64,000 nt of DNA from Paenibacillus sp. VTT E-133291. GTDB taxonomy: Bacteria > Bacillota > Bacilli > Paenibacillales > Paenibacillaceae. Below the pieces are notes generated by a model. That model was not told the DNA's origin. It searched no databases and saw nothing but the letters and a program-made list of their open reading frames with translations. Location: contig NZ_NFVA01000004.1 in NCBI RefSeq assembly GCF_002264395.1, forward strand, positions 96,572 to 160,571. The letters run 5' to 3'. Both the position numbers and the translations under genes were made by a program. Positions 25,405-33,379 of this stretch are shown one piece after another. Position 1 is the stretch's first letter. The number at the start of each line of letters is the position of its first letter.

Positions 25405-26466
25405 TTATTTTAGAATAAGAGTAGCTGTTACAGGGTTATGATCGCTGTGTTCAAAGGATAGGTCATGGCCTTGTACGCCACTTATTGTGATATTCGGTGA
25501 AACTAGGAAGCCATCAATTACAGCCCGGAAATTTACACCTTCTGAATAAGCTACATCAAGTGTCCGGACGGACGGCACTTGAGCATCGACAGCCCATTGA
25601 AAGCCCTCCGGTTTGAAATCTTCAGGGAACTGCTGTAGCCATTCTGGCCAAGCTTGTGTAGTCTCAAAGGCCTCAGGGGTTGTGCCCGGTAAAGAATGAT
25701 TCCAGTCTCCGCCTAAGATGAGGTAATTGCCTTTATCATTCTCTCTCTGAATATAAGTAGAAAGATATTCTAATTGCTGCTTACGAATCGTTCCCCCTTG
25801 ATCAAAGGCTGATAAATGAAGATTGATCAGGATCAGTTCTTTCCCGTTATCGACGGGGAATCTGCTCTCCATAAAGGCGCGGTCAAGTTCAAACAGTTGA
25901 CGAGGCCAGCTTTCTTTTCCCGGAAGATCATATCTAACGTTACTTGTGCTACTGAATTTAGATAAGGTTAATAAACCGCTATTTACTGAGCCCATCGGAT
26001 CAAGAACGGGAATCGGTACCCAAGGCACCTTGTAGTTCGTTGCGAATACGTTGCTGTAATCAGAGAAGGTATTCGATAACAAGGAGACCTCATCTATGTG
26101 GTTGCTACGAGAAGAATTGATGTCCACCTCCTGCAACATGAATAGATCCGAGCCTGAAGTGGTCATTAGAGAGGCTATTGCCTCAAGATTTGTCTTCGTT
26201 TGTTCCTCGCTGCTTGAACGTGAATGGGTCCCGCCATCCATAAAGAAATCCTGCCCCCTATCCAGCCCGGCATAGCCAATATTAAAGGTTGTTATTACAA
26301 AAGGCTCTCCCTGCTTCATCATTTGTTCCTGATTATGGTTAACCGTTAGTGGAGTAGTCTCCTTCGGCTTATAATCGGTAATGGTAATATACAGTAAAAA
26401 GCCACCAAAGATTAAGACGGCAGCTAGAAGGGCAAAACCGATGATTTTTATTGTGGTTGAGCTCAT
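25405..26466 (-). CDS. Membrane-anchored endonuclease/exonuclease/phosphatase (EEP) family protein
   Basis: 353 residues. N-terminal membrane helix (about 8-28), then an external EEP (DNase I-like) domain. Motifs: TFNIGYAG (metal-site Asn), LQEVD (metal-site Glu), NLHLSAF, LGGDWNHS (catalytic Asp/Asn) and SFEHSDHNPV (catalytic His and Asp). The family covers nucleases, sphingomyelinases and inositol phosphatases, and the substrate cannot be named. Start at 26466 after GAGGAGAGATCGAATTAA. Monocistronic. Confidence 0.85.
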   Translation of the reverse strand: MSSTTIKIIGFALLAAVLIFGGFLLYITITDYKPKETTPLTVNHNQEQMMKQGEPFVITTFNIGYAGLDRGQDFFMDGGTHSRSSSEEQTKTNLEAIASLMTTSGSDLFMLQEVDINSSRSNHIDEVSLLSNTFSDYSNVFATNYKVPWVPIPVLDPMGSVNSGLLTLSKFSSTSNVRYDLPGKESWPRQLFELDRAFMESRFPVDNGKELILINLHLSAFDQGGTIRKQQLEYLSTYIQRENDKGNYLILGGDWNHSLPGTTPEAFETTQAWPEWLQQFPEDFKPEGFQWAVDAQVPSVRTLDVAYSEGVNFRAVIDGFLVSPNITISGVQGHDLSFEHSDHNPVTATLILK

Positions 26467-26622
26467 TTAATTCGATCTCTCCTCAGATGTGATTTCATAG
26501 AACGGACTTCTAATGATGTAAACTTCGACGCTTCGCCACAACTCCCCTTGTTTAAATAAAAAAAATTTGAGACAATGAGTAGTGATGGACTGAACTTTAA
26601 TGTTTTGAAAAGAGGATAACGA

Positions 26623-27693
26623 ATGAATATGGAATCCATTTATGGATTAACTTTTGATCAACTGGCGGCATGGATGTTAGAACGTGGACATAAAAAATTT
26701 CGAGCTACGCAGGTCTGGGATTGGCTTTATCGGAAGCGGATTACAGAATTCACGGAAATGCTCGATGTAAATAAAGAGTGTGTAGAATTATTGGGGCAGC
26801 ACTATGTGATCCACACGTTGGAGGAACATGTGAAGCAGGAGTCTGCGGATGGGACGATTAAGTTCCTGTTCCGTTTGAAGGATGGCAACCTGATTGAGAC
26901 GGTACTCATGAGACAGAAATACGGTTTGTCCGTATGTGTCACTACTCAGGTTGGATGTAATATCGGCTGCAGCTTTTGCGCTAGTGGACTGTTAGCGAAG
27001 AGTCGCGATCTTAGCAGCGGTGAGATTGTAGAGCAGATTATGAAGGTTCAGCAGCATTTGGATGCAGCAAACCTCGAACAAAAGGTTAGTCACGTTGTAG
27101 TCATGGGAATTGGCGAACCGTTCGACAACTTCAAGAACCTGCTCAATTTCTTATCGATTATTAAGGATCACAAGGGATTAGCCATTGCAGGAAGAGGTAT
27201 TACTGTATCGACGAGTGGGCTTGCTAACAAAATCGTTGAATTTGCCGATGCGAATACCCAGGTGAACTTGGCAGTTTCGCTTCACGCGCCTAATAATGAG
27301 CTGCGGACGAAGATTATGAAGATTAACAAGGCCATTCCTATTGAGAAGCTTATGGAGTCCATAGATTATTATTTGGAAAAAACAAATCGCAGAATTACGT
27401 TAGAATACATTCTGATGAAGGATGTAAATGACGGCAAGGAGCACGCGCTTGAGCTGACCGAGCTAATCGGCGACCGGCGCCAGCTCGTTAATGTGAACTT
27501 GATTCCTTATAATCCAGTCGATGAGCACAGTCAATATCAAAGAAGTGAGCGGGAGACCGTACGAGCCTTTTTTGATACCTTGAAGAAGCAGGGCGTCAGC
27601 GTAAGGACTCGTCTGGAGCATGGTGTGGATATTGATGCTGCCTGCGGACAATTGCGAAGCAAACAGATCAAGAAATCGAAAGCTATGGCTTGA
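26623..27693 (+). CDS. rlmN: Radical SAM 23S rRNA (adenine2503-C2)-methyltransferase
   Basis: 356 residues. N-terminal RlmN accessory domain (1-90; [17 protein letters not shown]), radical SAM barrel with the 4Fe-4S motif Cys112-x3-Cys116-x2-Cys119 (GCNIGCSFC), the [13 protein letters not shown]-binding segment, and Cys341 in DIDAACGQL, the residue that leaves the rRNA adduct. The methyl-carrier cysteine and the iron-sulphur cysteines are all intact. The sequence is closer to RlmN than to Cfr. It also methylates some tRNAs in E. coli. ATG after AGAGGATAACGA. Paenibacilli often have more than one rlmN, so this may be a paralogue. Confidence 0.93.
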   Translation: MNMESIYGLTFDQLAAWMLERGHKKFRATQVWDWLYRKRITEFTEMLDVNKECVELLGQHYVIHTLEEHVKQESADGTIKFLFRLKDGNLIETVLMRQKYGLSVCVTTQVGCNIGCSFCASGLLAKSRDLSSGEIVEQIMKVQQHLDAANLEQKVSHVVVMGIGEPFDNFKNLLNFLSIIKDHKGLAIAGRGITVSTSGLANKIVEFADANTQVNLAVSLHAPNNELRTKIMKINKAIPIEKLMESIDYYLEKTNRRITLEYILMKDVNDGKEHALELTELIGDRRQLVNVNLIPYNPVDEHSQYQRSERETVRAFFDTLKKQGVSVRTRLEHGVDIDAACGQLRSKQIKKSKAMA

Positions 27694-27771
27694 GGGACGG
27701 GGCGACCCCTTCACGCAGCTTTTTGTGATACAATGACGTGGCAGGTATTAGGAAAAGAGGTTGAATGAGCA

Positions 27772-28059
27772 ATGTTGACATTTACAAGCTACAACGTGGA
27801 GAATGTTAAAGATCCTTTTGGTATACTAACCGGTAAACGGTATGAATTCGTGGTTCAACTAGATGTTCCAGAAGATGATGAGCTCTTTATAGAGAATGGA
27901 GTTTCTGCTAGGGCGATTATTAAAGTGGATGAAGATCAAGTAAGCATCGTGAGTTATGATCTACAAGAGACAACAACAGGTCAGTTGCTTGATTTTGATA
28001 TGGAAGAGGACGAGGAAGCAGCATTACTCCTTTTCTGTAAAGAGCATTTGCCAGAATAA
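27772..28059 (+). CDS. DUF6509-like small acidic protein
   Basis: 95 residues, no signal peptide or membrane helix. The pattern matches my recollection of the DUF6509 family: an N-terminal VENVKDPFGILTGKRYEF segment, a beta-rich middle and a very acidic C-terminus (DFDMEEDEEAALLLFCKEH). Function is unknown for the family. Start ATG 27772 after AAAGAGGTTGAATGAGCA. It lies 78 bases behind rlmN and ends with a terminator. Confidence 0.65.
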   Translation: MLTFTSYNVENVKDPFGILTGKRYEFVVQLDVPEDDELFIENGVSARAIIKVDEDQVSIVSYDLQETTTGQLLDFDMEEDEEAALLLFCKEHLPE

Positions 28060-28074
28060 TGATGCAGCATTGAC

Positions 28075-28112
28075 ATCCTTGCCCAATGTTCAATTGTGGC
28101 AGGGATTTTTAT
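28075..28112 (+). terminator. Rho-independent terminator
   Basis: ATCCTTGCC (28075-28083) pairs with GGCAGGGAT (28098-28106), one G.T pair, followed by five T. Confidence 0.7.
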
Positions 28113-28123
28113 TTAAATATAAG

Positions 28124-28150
28124 AAAGTATAGGTTTTGCACCTATACTTT
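28124..28150. repeat. 10-bp perfect inverted repeat beside the dispersed element
   Basis: AAAGTATAGG and CCTATACTTT around a 7-base loop, directly left of the structured repeat copy at 28157. The second copy of that element also has a TATAGG-like/CCTATA-like hairpin immediately to its left (45462-45499). Confidence 0.55.
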
Positions 28151-28156
28151 AATTTT

Positions 28157-28215
28157 TATATTTCTCGCTTAAACGCTTGCTGTCCTTACAAGGACGCCGA
28201 AGGCGTTTATGCTTG
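28157..28215 (+). repeat. Structured intergenic repeat, copy 1
   Basis: About 59 bases, nearly identical to 45497-45557. It begins TATATTTCTCGC, contains AAACGCTTGC, the hairpin GTCCTT-AC-AAGGAC, the small stem GCC-GAA-GGC, and ends GGCGTTTATGCTTG; AAACGC also pairs with GCGTTT to enclose the inner hairpins. The inner stem is kept although its loop differs between copies, which suggests selection for structure. It sits between the DUF6509 gene and greA. Confidence 0.75.
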
Positions 28216-28276
28216 TCGCATGAATGTGAAATATAGGTTAAACTATTATAAAGCATCCAAAATAGGAGTTGTATAC

Positions 28277-28756
28277 ATGTCTAATGAAGAAGTGTTCTTG
28301 ACCAAAGAAGGATTGGCTCAATTAGAGGAAGAACTGAAGGAATTGAAGGGCCCAGGGCGCAAGGAATTGGCAGCACGGCTCAAATTGGCGATCAGCTATG
28401 GAGACTTGAAGGAAAATAGCGAGTACCATTCGGCCAAGGACGACCAATCGTTCATGGAGACTCGTATTATGATTTTGGAGAAAATGCTGACCAAAGCCAA
28501 GATCGTAGATGAGAGTCAGATGGATCTGTCAAAGGTTAGTATGGGTTGTATCGTTACCCTGAACGATATCGAATACTCCGAGAAGATTGAATATAGAATT
28601 GTAGGGGCCGCTGAAGCAGATGTCCTAAACAACAAGATTTCCTATGAAAGTCCGCTGGGCAAGGAATTGCTGGGTAAAAAAGTCGGGGATATCGTTAGTG
28701 TAAACGCACCGATGGGTATCATCAAATATGAATTGCTTGAAATCAAAATGATGTAA
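28277..28756 (+). CDS. greA: Transcription elongation factor GreA
   Basis: 159 residues, standard Gre length. N-terminal antiparallel coiled coil (about 1-78) with the tip sequence GDLKENSEYHSAKDDQ, where the acidic D and E residues enter the RNA polymerase secondary channel and promote transcript cleavage; C-terminal globular domain (about 82-158; MGCIVTLND, YRIVGAAEAD, SYESPLGKELLGKKVGD). ATG 28277 follows AGGAG by eight bases. A longer upstream reading frame runs through the dispersed repeat and is not coding. It could be a second GreA paralogue. Confidence 0.92.
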   Translation: MSNEEVFLTKEGLAQLEEELKELKGPGRKELAARLKLAISYGDLKENSEYHSAKDDQSFMETRIMILEKMLTKAKIVDESQMDLSKVSMGCIVTLNDIEYSEKIEYRIVGAAEADVLNNKISYESPLGKELLGKKVGDIVSVNAPMGIIKYELLEIKMM

Positions 28757-28766
28757 CACTTGATAA

Positions 28767-28806
28767 AAAAGTCTCAACTCCGTCTCAGGGGTTGGGATTT
28801 TTTTAA
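28767..28806 (+). terminator. Rho-independent terminator
   Basis: TCTCAACTCC and GGGGTTGGGA around a six-base loop followed by seven T, after greA. Confidence 0.8.
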
Positions 28807-28906
28807 TTATAGGTAATGGCTATTGTGTATATTGATTTCATATCTTAGACGTCTTGCTAAGGTGCGCTTATAGTTTAGATTAACTTAGAGCAGAGGAGTA
28901 CTGTTC

Positions 28907-29836
28907 ATGATCCAGAGCGTGTTAACAACGTTGTATCAAGTCATCGTGCCATTATCCATTCCAGTCATTGTCGGTGCACTGCTTGGACGGTTTAAGAATC
29001 TGGATACCAAGCCGTTATTGACGCTCTATTTATACTTTTTAACGCCGGCTATTATTCTTAATACACTGGCTACGGCCGAAATTTCTATGGATGATATTTA
29101 CAAGACGCTAGCCTTTTCGCTGCTAAATCTGTGCTTTTTATGGGCGATTGCAAATATCATCGGGAAATTATTGAAGCTCGGCCCCTCTGAAATATCGGGA
29201 TTGACTCTGGTCTCGACATTTACGAATAGTGTGAATTATGGACTTCCCTTGGTGTTGCTGGCTTTCGGACAGCTTGGGCTCGATAAAGCTTCTGTGTATG
29301 TGATTGGGCAGATGATTATCGTGAATACTGTGGGCATTTATTTTGCGGCTAGATCGCAGTTCTCGGTGAAAAATGCTGTAAAGTCCGTGTTCTCTCTTCC
29401 TGCCATCTATGCAGCTATGCTAGCACTTTTTCTTAGAATATTTGACCTGCATTTACCTTCTGAGCTTGCTACAGGGGTCTCCATGGTTGCCGGAGGTTAT
29501 TCACCAGTCGTACTGGCGATTCTGGGAGCACAGATGGTCAAAGTACGAACCATGCCATCTGAACGCAAGGGCCAGTCTGTTTTTTGGACAGGGATGATCA
29601 TTCGATTAATCTTAGCTCCACTAGTGGCATACCTCGGATTATCTATTCTGCATATGGATGGTATTTTATTCTCTGTACTGCTGATTCTGGCCTCCATGCC
29701 AGTTGCCGTCAACGCTGTGGTATTAGCGGAGCGATTTGAAGCCTCTCCAGAGCTGGTATCCAAATGTATTTTATGGACGACGCTTGCTTCGTTTCTTGTG
29801 TTGCCGATCCTTATTGTGCTAGTGCAAGGTGCGTAA
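28907..29836 (+). CDS. AEC family (auxin efflux carrier-like) transporter
   Basis: 309 residues, about ten membrane helices in two five-helix halves. Typical features are the N-terminal VIVPLSIPVIVGALLGR-type helix, TFTNSVNYGLPLVLLAFG (the conserved N-x-x-x-x-G-L-P crossing motif of helix 4) and the ASMPVAVNAVVLAERFEASPELVS segment near the C-terminus. Bacterial members include malate and other carboxylate carriers; the substrate here is unknown. Single gene between two terminators. Confidence 0.88.
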   Translation: MIQSVLTTLYQVIVPLSIPVIVGALLGRFKNLDTKPLLTLYLYFLTPAIILNTLATAEISMDDIYKTLAFSLLNLCFLWAIANIIGKLLKLGPSEISGLTLVSTFTNSVNYGLPLVLLAFGQLGLDKASVYVIGQMIIVNTVGIYFAARSQFSVKNAVKSVFSLPAIYAAMLALFLRIFDLHLPSELATGVSMVAGGYSPVVLAILGAQMVKVRTMPSERKGQSVFWTGMIIRLILAPLVAYLGLSILHMDGILFSVLLILASMPVAVNAVVLAERFEASPELVSKCILWTTLASFLVLPILIVLVQGA

Positions 29837-29840
29837 AGAC

Positions 29841-29885
29841 AAAAAAGACCCTATCTTTCAGAAATGAAAGATAGGGTCTTTCTTA
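29841..29885. terminator. Bidirectional terminator
   Basis: AAAGACCCTATCTTTCA-GAAA-TGAAAGATAGGGTCTTT, a perfect 17-bp stem between the convergent AEC transporter and aldo-keto reductase genes. Confidence 0.93.
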
Positions 29886-29912
29886 CTGTTACTTAACCTA
29901 GTGGTTGATCTC

Positions 29913-30755
29913 TTAGAAGTCGAAGTTATCAGGGTCAGGACCTACCCGTTGATCTTGGTTCAGGGCGTTGATTAGATTCATATCCTCTTCTGTTAACAGA
30001 AAATCAAACACATCTACGTTTTCGATGATCCGGTGCTCTTTAATAGACTTTGGAATAGTAATAATTCCACGCTGCAGGTCCCAACGGATAATCACTTGAG
30101 CTACGGATTTACTGTGTTTAGCTGCTATTTGTTTCAGTACAGGCTGATCCAACAATTGCCCTTGCATTAATGGAGACCAAGCCTCCAATTGAATTCCTTG
30201 TTCCTGGCAGAAGCTAAGGAGTGCTTGCTGACTCAAATAAGGGTGGAGCTCTACTTGGTTTACCATCGGCTTAATTTCCGCATTCTTCATCAACTCTTCA
30301 AGATGATGGATCTGGAAATTGCTGACCCCAATCGCTTTTACGCGTCCCTCTTTATACAAGGTTTCAAGTGCTCTCCATGTCTCTTTATATTTTCCTTTTA
30401 CAGGCCAGTGGATAAGATATAGATCAAGGTATTCAAGTCCAAGCTTAGCTAGGCTAGTCTCGTAGGCGGCAATGGTTTCTTCGTAGCCCATATCTGCAGT
30501 CCAGACCTTTGAAGTTACGAAGAGCTCTTCTCTGGACAGGTTGTTGTCCTGCAAAGCTTCTTTGATTGCTTGACCTACGCCAGTCTCATTGTCGTAAATC
30601 GCTGCTGTGTCGATGCTGCGGTAGCCATGTGCAATAGCAGATTTGACTGCTTGGATCAGCTCAGAGCCTTCTTCAACTTTAAATACGCCGAGTCCTAGCC
30701 AAGGCATATTTACCCCGTTGTGTAATGTAGTTGTGTCCTGTAGATGTTGAGCCAT
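29913..30755 (-). CDS. Aldo/keto reductase
   Basis: 280 residues, an (alpha/beta)8 barrel NADPH oxidoreductase. Seen are the LGLGVFKVEEG start strand, the active-site DTAAIYDNE (Asp, Tyr), KVWTADMGYE (Lys), LIHWPVKG (His), and the cofactor segment IPKSIKEHRIIENVDVFDFLL. Closest in type to B. subtilis YvgN/YtbE glyoxal or methylglyoxal reductases. The start is ATG 30755, after GGAGGTAATTTTATT; the frame is open further upstream without a ribosome site. It is second in an operon with the MFS gene, 58 bases apart. Confidence 0.92.
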   Translation of the reverse strand: MAQHLQDTTTLHNGVNMPWLGLGVFKVEEGSELIQAVKSAIAHGYRSIDTAAIYDNETGVGQAIKEALQDNNLSREELFVTSKVWTADMGYEETIAAYETSLAKLGLEYLDLYLIHWPVKGKYKETWRALETLYKEGRVKAIGVSNFQIHHLEELMKNAEIKPMVNQVELHPYLSQQALLSFCQEQGIQLEAWSPLMQGQLLDQPVLKQIAAKHSKSVAQVIIRWDLQRGIITIPKSIKEHRIIENVDVFDFLLTEEDMNLINALNQDQRVGPDPDNFDF

Positions 30756-30813
30756 AATAAAATTACCTCCTGAGATATTTAAAAGTTTGATTGGTATGTT
30801 AATGCAAGGTTGA

Positions 30814-32022
30814 TTAAGCAGCCTCCGACTGGAGAAGAGTCTCATCTTTCTTCTCCAGCGCACGACTCCAAGCGGTTAGGAATACAGCGGATAGAACCAT
30901 TATAGCACCCACCCAGGTGGTATGAATCAGTCCCATATGATCCGTGACGATACCGCCAAGATAGGCCCCAATGGCAATACCGGCGTTAAAAGCAGCAATA
31001 TTCAGCGCAGATGCTACATCTCGCGCACTCGGTACATATCGATCTGCAAGTGTAACTACGTGTACTTGTAGCCCAGGTACGTTCATGAAGGCTAACAGAC
31101 CCATAAAGAAAATCGTAAGTAGTGCAGCCACTTTAAAGGGAGCGGTAAAGGTTAAGACGAACAGTACAACAGCTTGTATAGCAAACATGTAGAACAGGGC
31201 ATTCATAGGGTTACGGTTAGCTAATTTGCCTCCAATGACGTTGCCGATGGCGATCGCTATACCATAGACAAGAAGAATGATGGCAACGGTACTCTCTTTG
31301 AAACCGCTGATTTCATTAAGAAGTGGAGATAAATAAGTAAAGACTACAAAGGTACCTCCATACCCTAAAGCAGTGATTGCGAAGGCGAGTAGTAACCGTC
31401 CGTTCGTCACGAGTTTGACTTGTTCACGAAGCGGTGTTCGGGTTCCTTTGCGCAGTCCTGTGGCAGGGACCAAGAACAGGTTGCCAATGAGCGCTATAAG
31501 ACCGATGGCAATAATGGCAATGAATGCAGCCCTCCAGCCTAACTGTTGCCCTAGAAAGGTACCCAGTGGCACACCAGTAACAGTAGCTACGGTAAGTCCT
31601 GTGAACATGATCGCAATAGCACTGGCTTTACGATTCTCAGGCACGAGGTCGGCGGCAGTGGTCGAAGCAATCGACATGAACAGACCATGCGAAAGGGCAG
31701 ATATTACTCTAGCTATTAGCAGAATTGTAATACTGTCGGCAGCCGCGGCAAGGCTATTGCCGATAATAAATACAATCATAATGATAAGCAATAATGTTTT
31801 GCGCGATACCGCGGTGGTCAGCGACGTTAAGATTGGGGCGCCAAAGGTTACCCCTAAAGCGTACAAAGTAACAGTTAATCCAGCTGTGGTCAGCGGTATA
31901 TTCAGGTCATCAGCGATTAAAGGCAGCAGCCCTACACTGATAAACTCGGTGGTTCCGATCGCAAAGGCGCTAATGGCTAAAGCCAGGAGTGCCAGGGTAC
32001 TTCTTTTTTGGTTTAACAACAT
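30814..32022 (-). CDS. MFS efflux transporter (DHA1, AraJ/YdhP-like)
   Basis: 402 residues with twelve predicted helices. The first helix FAIGTTEFISVGLLPLIADDL is the hallmark of the AraJ/NepI/SotB subgroup, and the helix 5 motif C GLTVATVTGVPLGTFLGQ..GWR marks an antiporter that exports drugs or sugars. The start is ATG 32022 after AGGAGTGAGAGAC. First gene of an operon with an aldo-keto reductase, behind a strong palindrome (32114-32137); together they could detoxify a reactive carbonyl or quinone, which is inference. Confidence 0.88.
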   Translation of the reverse strand: MLLNQKRSTLALLALAISAFAIGTTEFISVGLLPLIADDLNIPLTTAGLTVTLYALGVTFGAPILTSLTTAVSRKTLLLIIMIVFIIGNSLAAAADSITILLIARVISALSHGLFMSIASTTAADLVPENRKASAIAIMFTGLTVATVTGVPLGTFLGQQLGWRAAFIAIIAIGLIALIGNLFLVPATGLRKGTRTPLREQVKLVTNGRLLLAFAITALGYGGTFVVFTYLSPLLNEISGFKESTVAIILLVYGIAIAIGNVIGGKLANRNPMNALFYMFAIQAVVLFVLTFTAPFKVAALLTIFFMGLLAFMNVPGLQVHVVTLADRYVPSARDVASALNIAAFNAGIAIGAYLGGIVTDHMGLIHTTWVGAIMVLSAVFLTAWSRALEKKDETLLQSEAA

Positions 32023-32113
32023 GTCTCTCACTCCTACACTCTGATAATCACCGGCCGGTAAGTGCAATTATGAAGGCATGAGTCATTTAAGTATAGTACG
32101 TACTTTAAAGTGC

Positions 32114-32137
32114 TATAGGTACTAAAAAGTACCTATA
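32114..32137. promoter_or_regulatory. 24-bp perfect palindrome upstream of the MFS/reductase operon
   Basis: Arms TATAGGTACT and AGTACCTATA around AAAA. A related partial copy (AGTATAGTACGTACTTT) precedes it at 32091-32107. The GTAC/TATAG content recalls operators of HxlR-type redox and quinone repressors, but no such regulator gene is nearby. Confidence 0.5.
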
Positions 32138-32184
32138 AGAAATCACCTAAGGATATTGTCATCCATTCCTGGGAAATTATCCGC

Positions 32185-32231
32185 AAAAAAGCGTTAGGTC
32201 TCCTTCAGTTGAAGGGAGTACCAACGCTTTG
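32185..32231 (-). terminator. Rho-independent terminator
   Basis: On the minus strand AAAGCGTTGGTACTCCCTTC pairs with GAAGGAGACCTAACGCTTT and ends in T residues, closing the Gfo/Idh gene. Confidence 0.85.
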
Positions 32232-32257
32232 ATGATTGATCTATTGTGTTCAGTTTG

Positions 32258-33226
32258 TTATTCGAAGCTGTATTTGATTCCCCATTGTTCTCTAACATTA
32301 CTCATAATCTCCATGACATCTAAGGAGAGCTTGAGGGTTTCCTGGTTGCCGTTTGCCGTGATATAGCGCTGCATATCCTCGATTTCGTATTGCAGCGCTT
32401 TGGAAGTATCGCCGGCTTCAATCGTTTCTAGGGTGCCATCTAAATATTGAATTGTAGCTGTAGAGGCCCGCGGAAAATTGTCTACGGTAATAAAGCCAAG
32501 TTCTCCAGCAACGATGCCGCGTTTAGGCATTTTGGAGCGCATCGTAAGGGAGATGACTGCCATTTCATCCGCATCATTGTTCAGAATGATTCCGGATTGT
32601 TCATCGACACCTGTCTCGAAACGTTTCACCGTCGTAAGAATCTCATATGGCTGTTTGGACAGAAAGAATCTTGTGAAGGATAAGGCATACGTCCCAATAT
32701 CCAGCAGTGCTCCGCCCGCCAGATCTTTGCTAAAGAAACGGTTGTTCACATCATATTCTTTATGGCTGCCAAAGGAGACCTGCACCATTTTGAGGCGTCC
32801 GATCTTACCTTCATCCATGATTAGCCGTAGCTTTTTGTACAGTGGCATATGGTAGATGGTCATCGCCTCTGCGACGACTAAGCTTTTTTGTTTAGCAAGC
32901 TCGGCGATTTCCTGTAGTTGTTTGCTATTTACGGTGATCGCCTTTTCACAGAGGACATGTTTGTTATTCTGCAAGCTTTCTATGATGTATTCGTAGTGGT
33001 TACTATGTGGTGTTGAGATGTAGACGACATCAATTTCAGGATCTTGCAGCATTTCGCTGTAATTGCCATAAGCCTTCTCCGCTCCATATTGGCTTGCGAA
33101 CGCTTGGGCTTTCTCTAAGGTCCGTGATCCTACCGCATATAAAGTTCCACCGATGTCATTTAGAGCAGCCGCAAATTCAGTAGCGATACTTCCCGGGCCG
33201 ATGATGGCCCATTTCAGATTGTTCAT
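32258..33226 (-). CDS. Gfo/Idh/MocA family oxidoreductase
   Basis: 322 residues. N-terminal NAD(P)-binding Rossmann fold (MNNLKWAIIGPGSIATEF; STPHSNH; the family motif LCEKAITVN with catalytic Lys) and a C-terminal alpha/beta substrate domain with GGALLDIGTYALSFTRF. These enzymes oxidise or reduce sugars and inositols. The start is ATG 33226 after GAGAGGTGCTATCC; a longer open frame upstream lacks a ribosome site. Divergent from the SorC regulator gene, with candidate operators between, so that regulator probably controls it. Confidence 0.9.
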   Translation of the reverse strand: MNNLKWAIIGPGSIATEFAAALNDIGGTLYAVGSRTLEKAQAFASQYGAEKAYGNYSEMLQDPEIDVVYISTPHSNHYEYIIESLQNNKHVLCEKAITVNSKQLQEIAELAKQKSLVVAEAMTIYHMPLYKKLRLIMDEGKIGRLKMVQVSFGSHKEYDVNNRFFSKDLAGGALLDIGTYALSFTRFFLSKQPYEILTTVKRFETGVDEQSGIILNNDADEMAVISLTMRSKMPKRGIVAGELGFITVDNFPRASTATIQYLDGTLETIEAGDTSKALQYEIEDMQRYITANGNQETLKLSLDVMEIMSNVREQWGIKYSFE

Positions 33227-33275
33227 GGATAGCACCTCTCCTGTTTTGATTGTTTGATTAAAAAATTGATATATA

Positions 33276-33308
33276 GCACATTTGTGCAATATAATAAAAA
33301 GTGTGCAA
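33276..33308. promoter_or_regulatory. Candidate SorC operator
   Basis: GCACA-TT-TGTGC (33276-33287) is a perfect palindrome and TGTGCAA recurs at 33302-33308, 19 bases later. It lies between the divergent dehydrogenase and SorC-family genes. Confidence 0.45.
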
Positions 33309-33379
33309 AAATAATCGTCTACAGTATAACGAGGGGTTCTGAATCCGTCAAATCCTTGTAGAAAGCGGGGAGTACTATC

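Noticed and set aside
26623..27693. Cfr-type antibiotic-resistance methyltransferase
   Set aside because: The accessory domain ([15 protein letters not shown]) and overall sequence are RlmN-like; Cfr-specific segments are absent.
28136..28276. N-terminal extension of the greA frame
   Set aside because: It runs through the structured repeat and an inverted repeat, has no ribosome site, and the GreA family starts at ATG 28277 behind AGGAG.
30756..30863. Upstream extension of the aldo-keto reductase
   Set aside because: It overlaps the 3' end of the MFS gene, and GGAGG directly before ATG 30755 sets the start.
31373..32044. Long plus-strand frame opposite the MFS gene
   Set aside because: It mirrors the codon pattern of the minus-strand transporter and has no family features; similar shadows lie opposite the GntP, glycerate kinase and pbuX genes.
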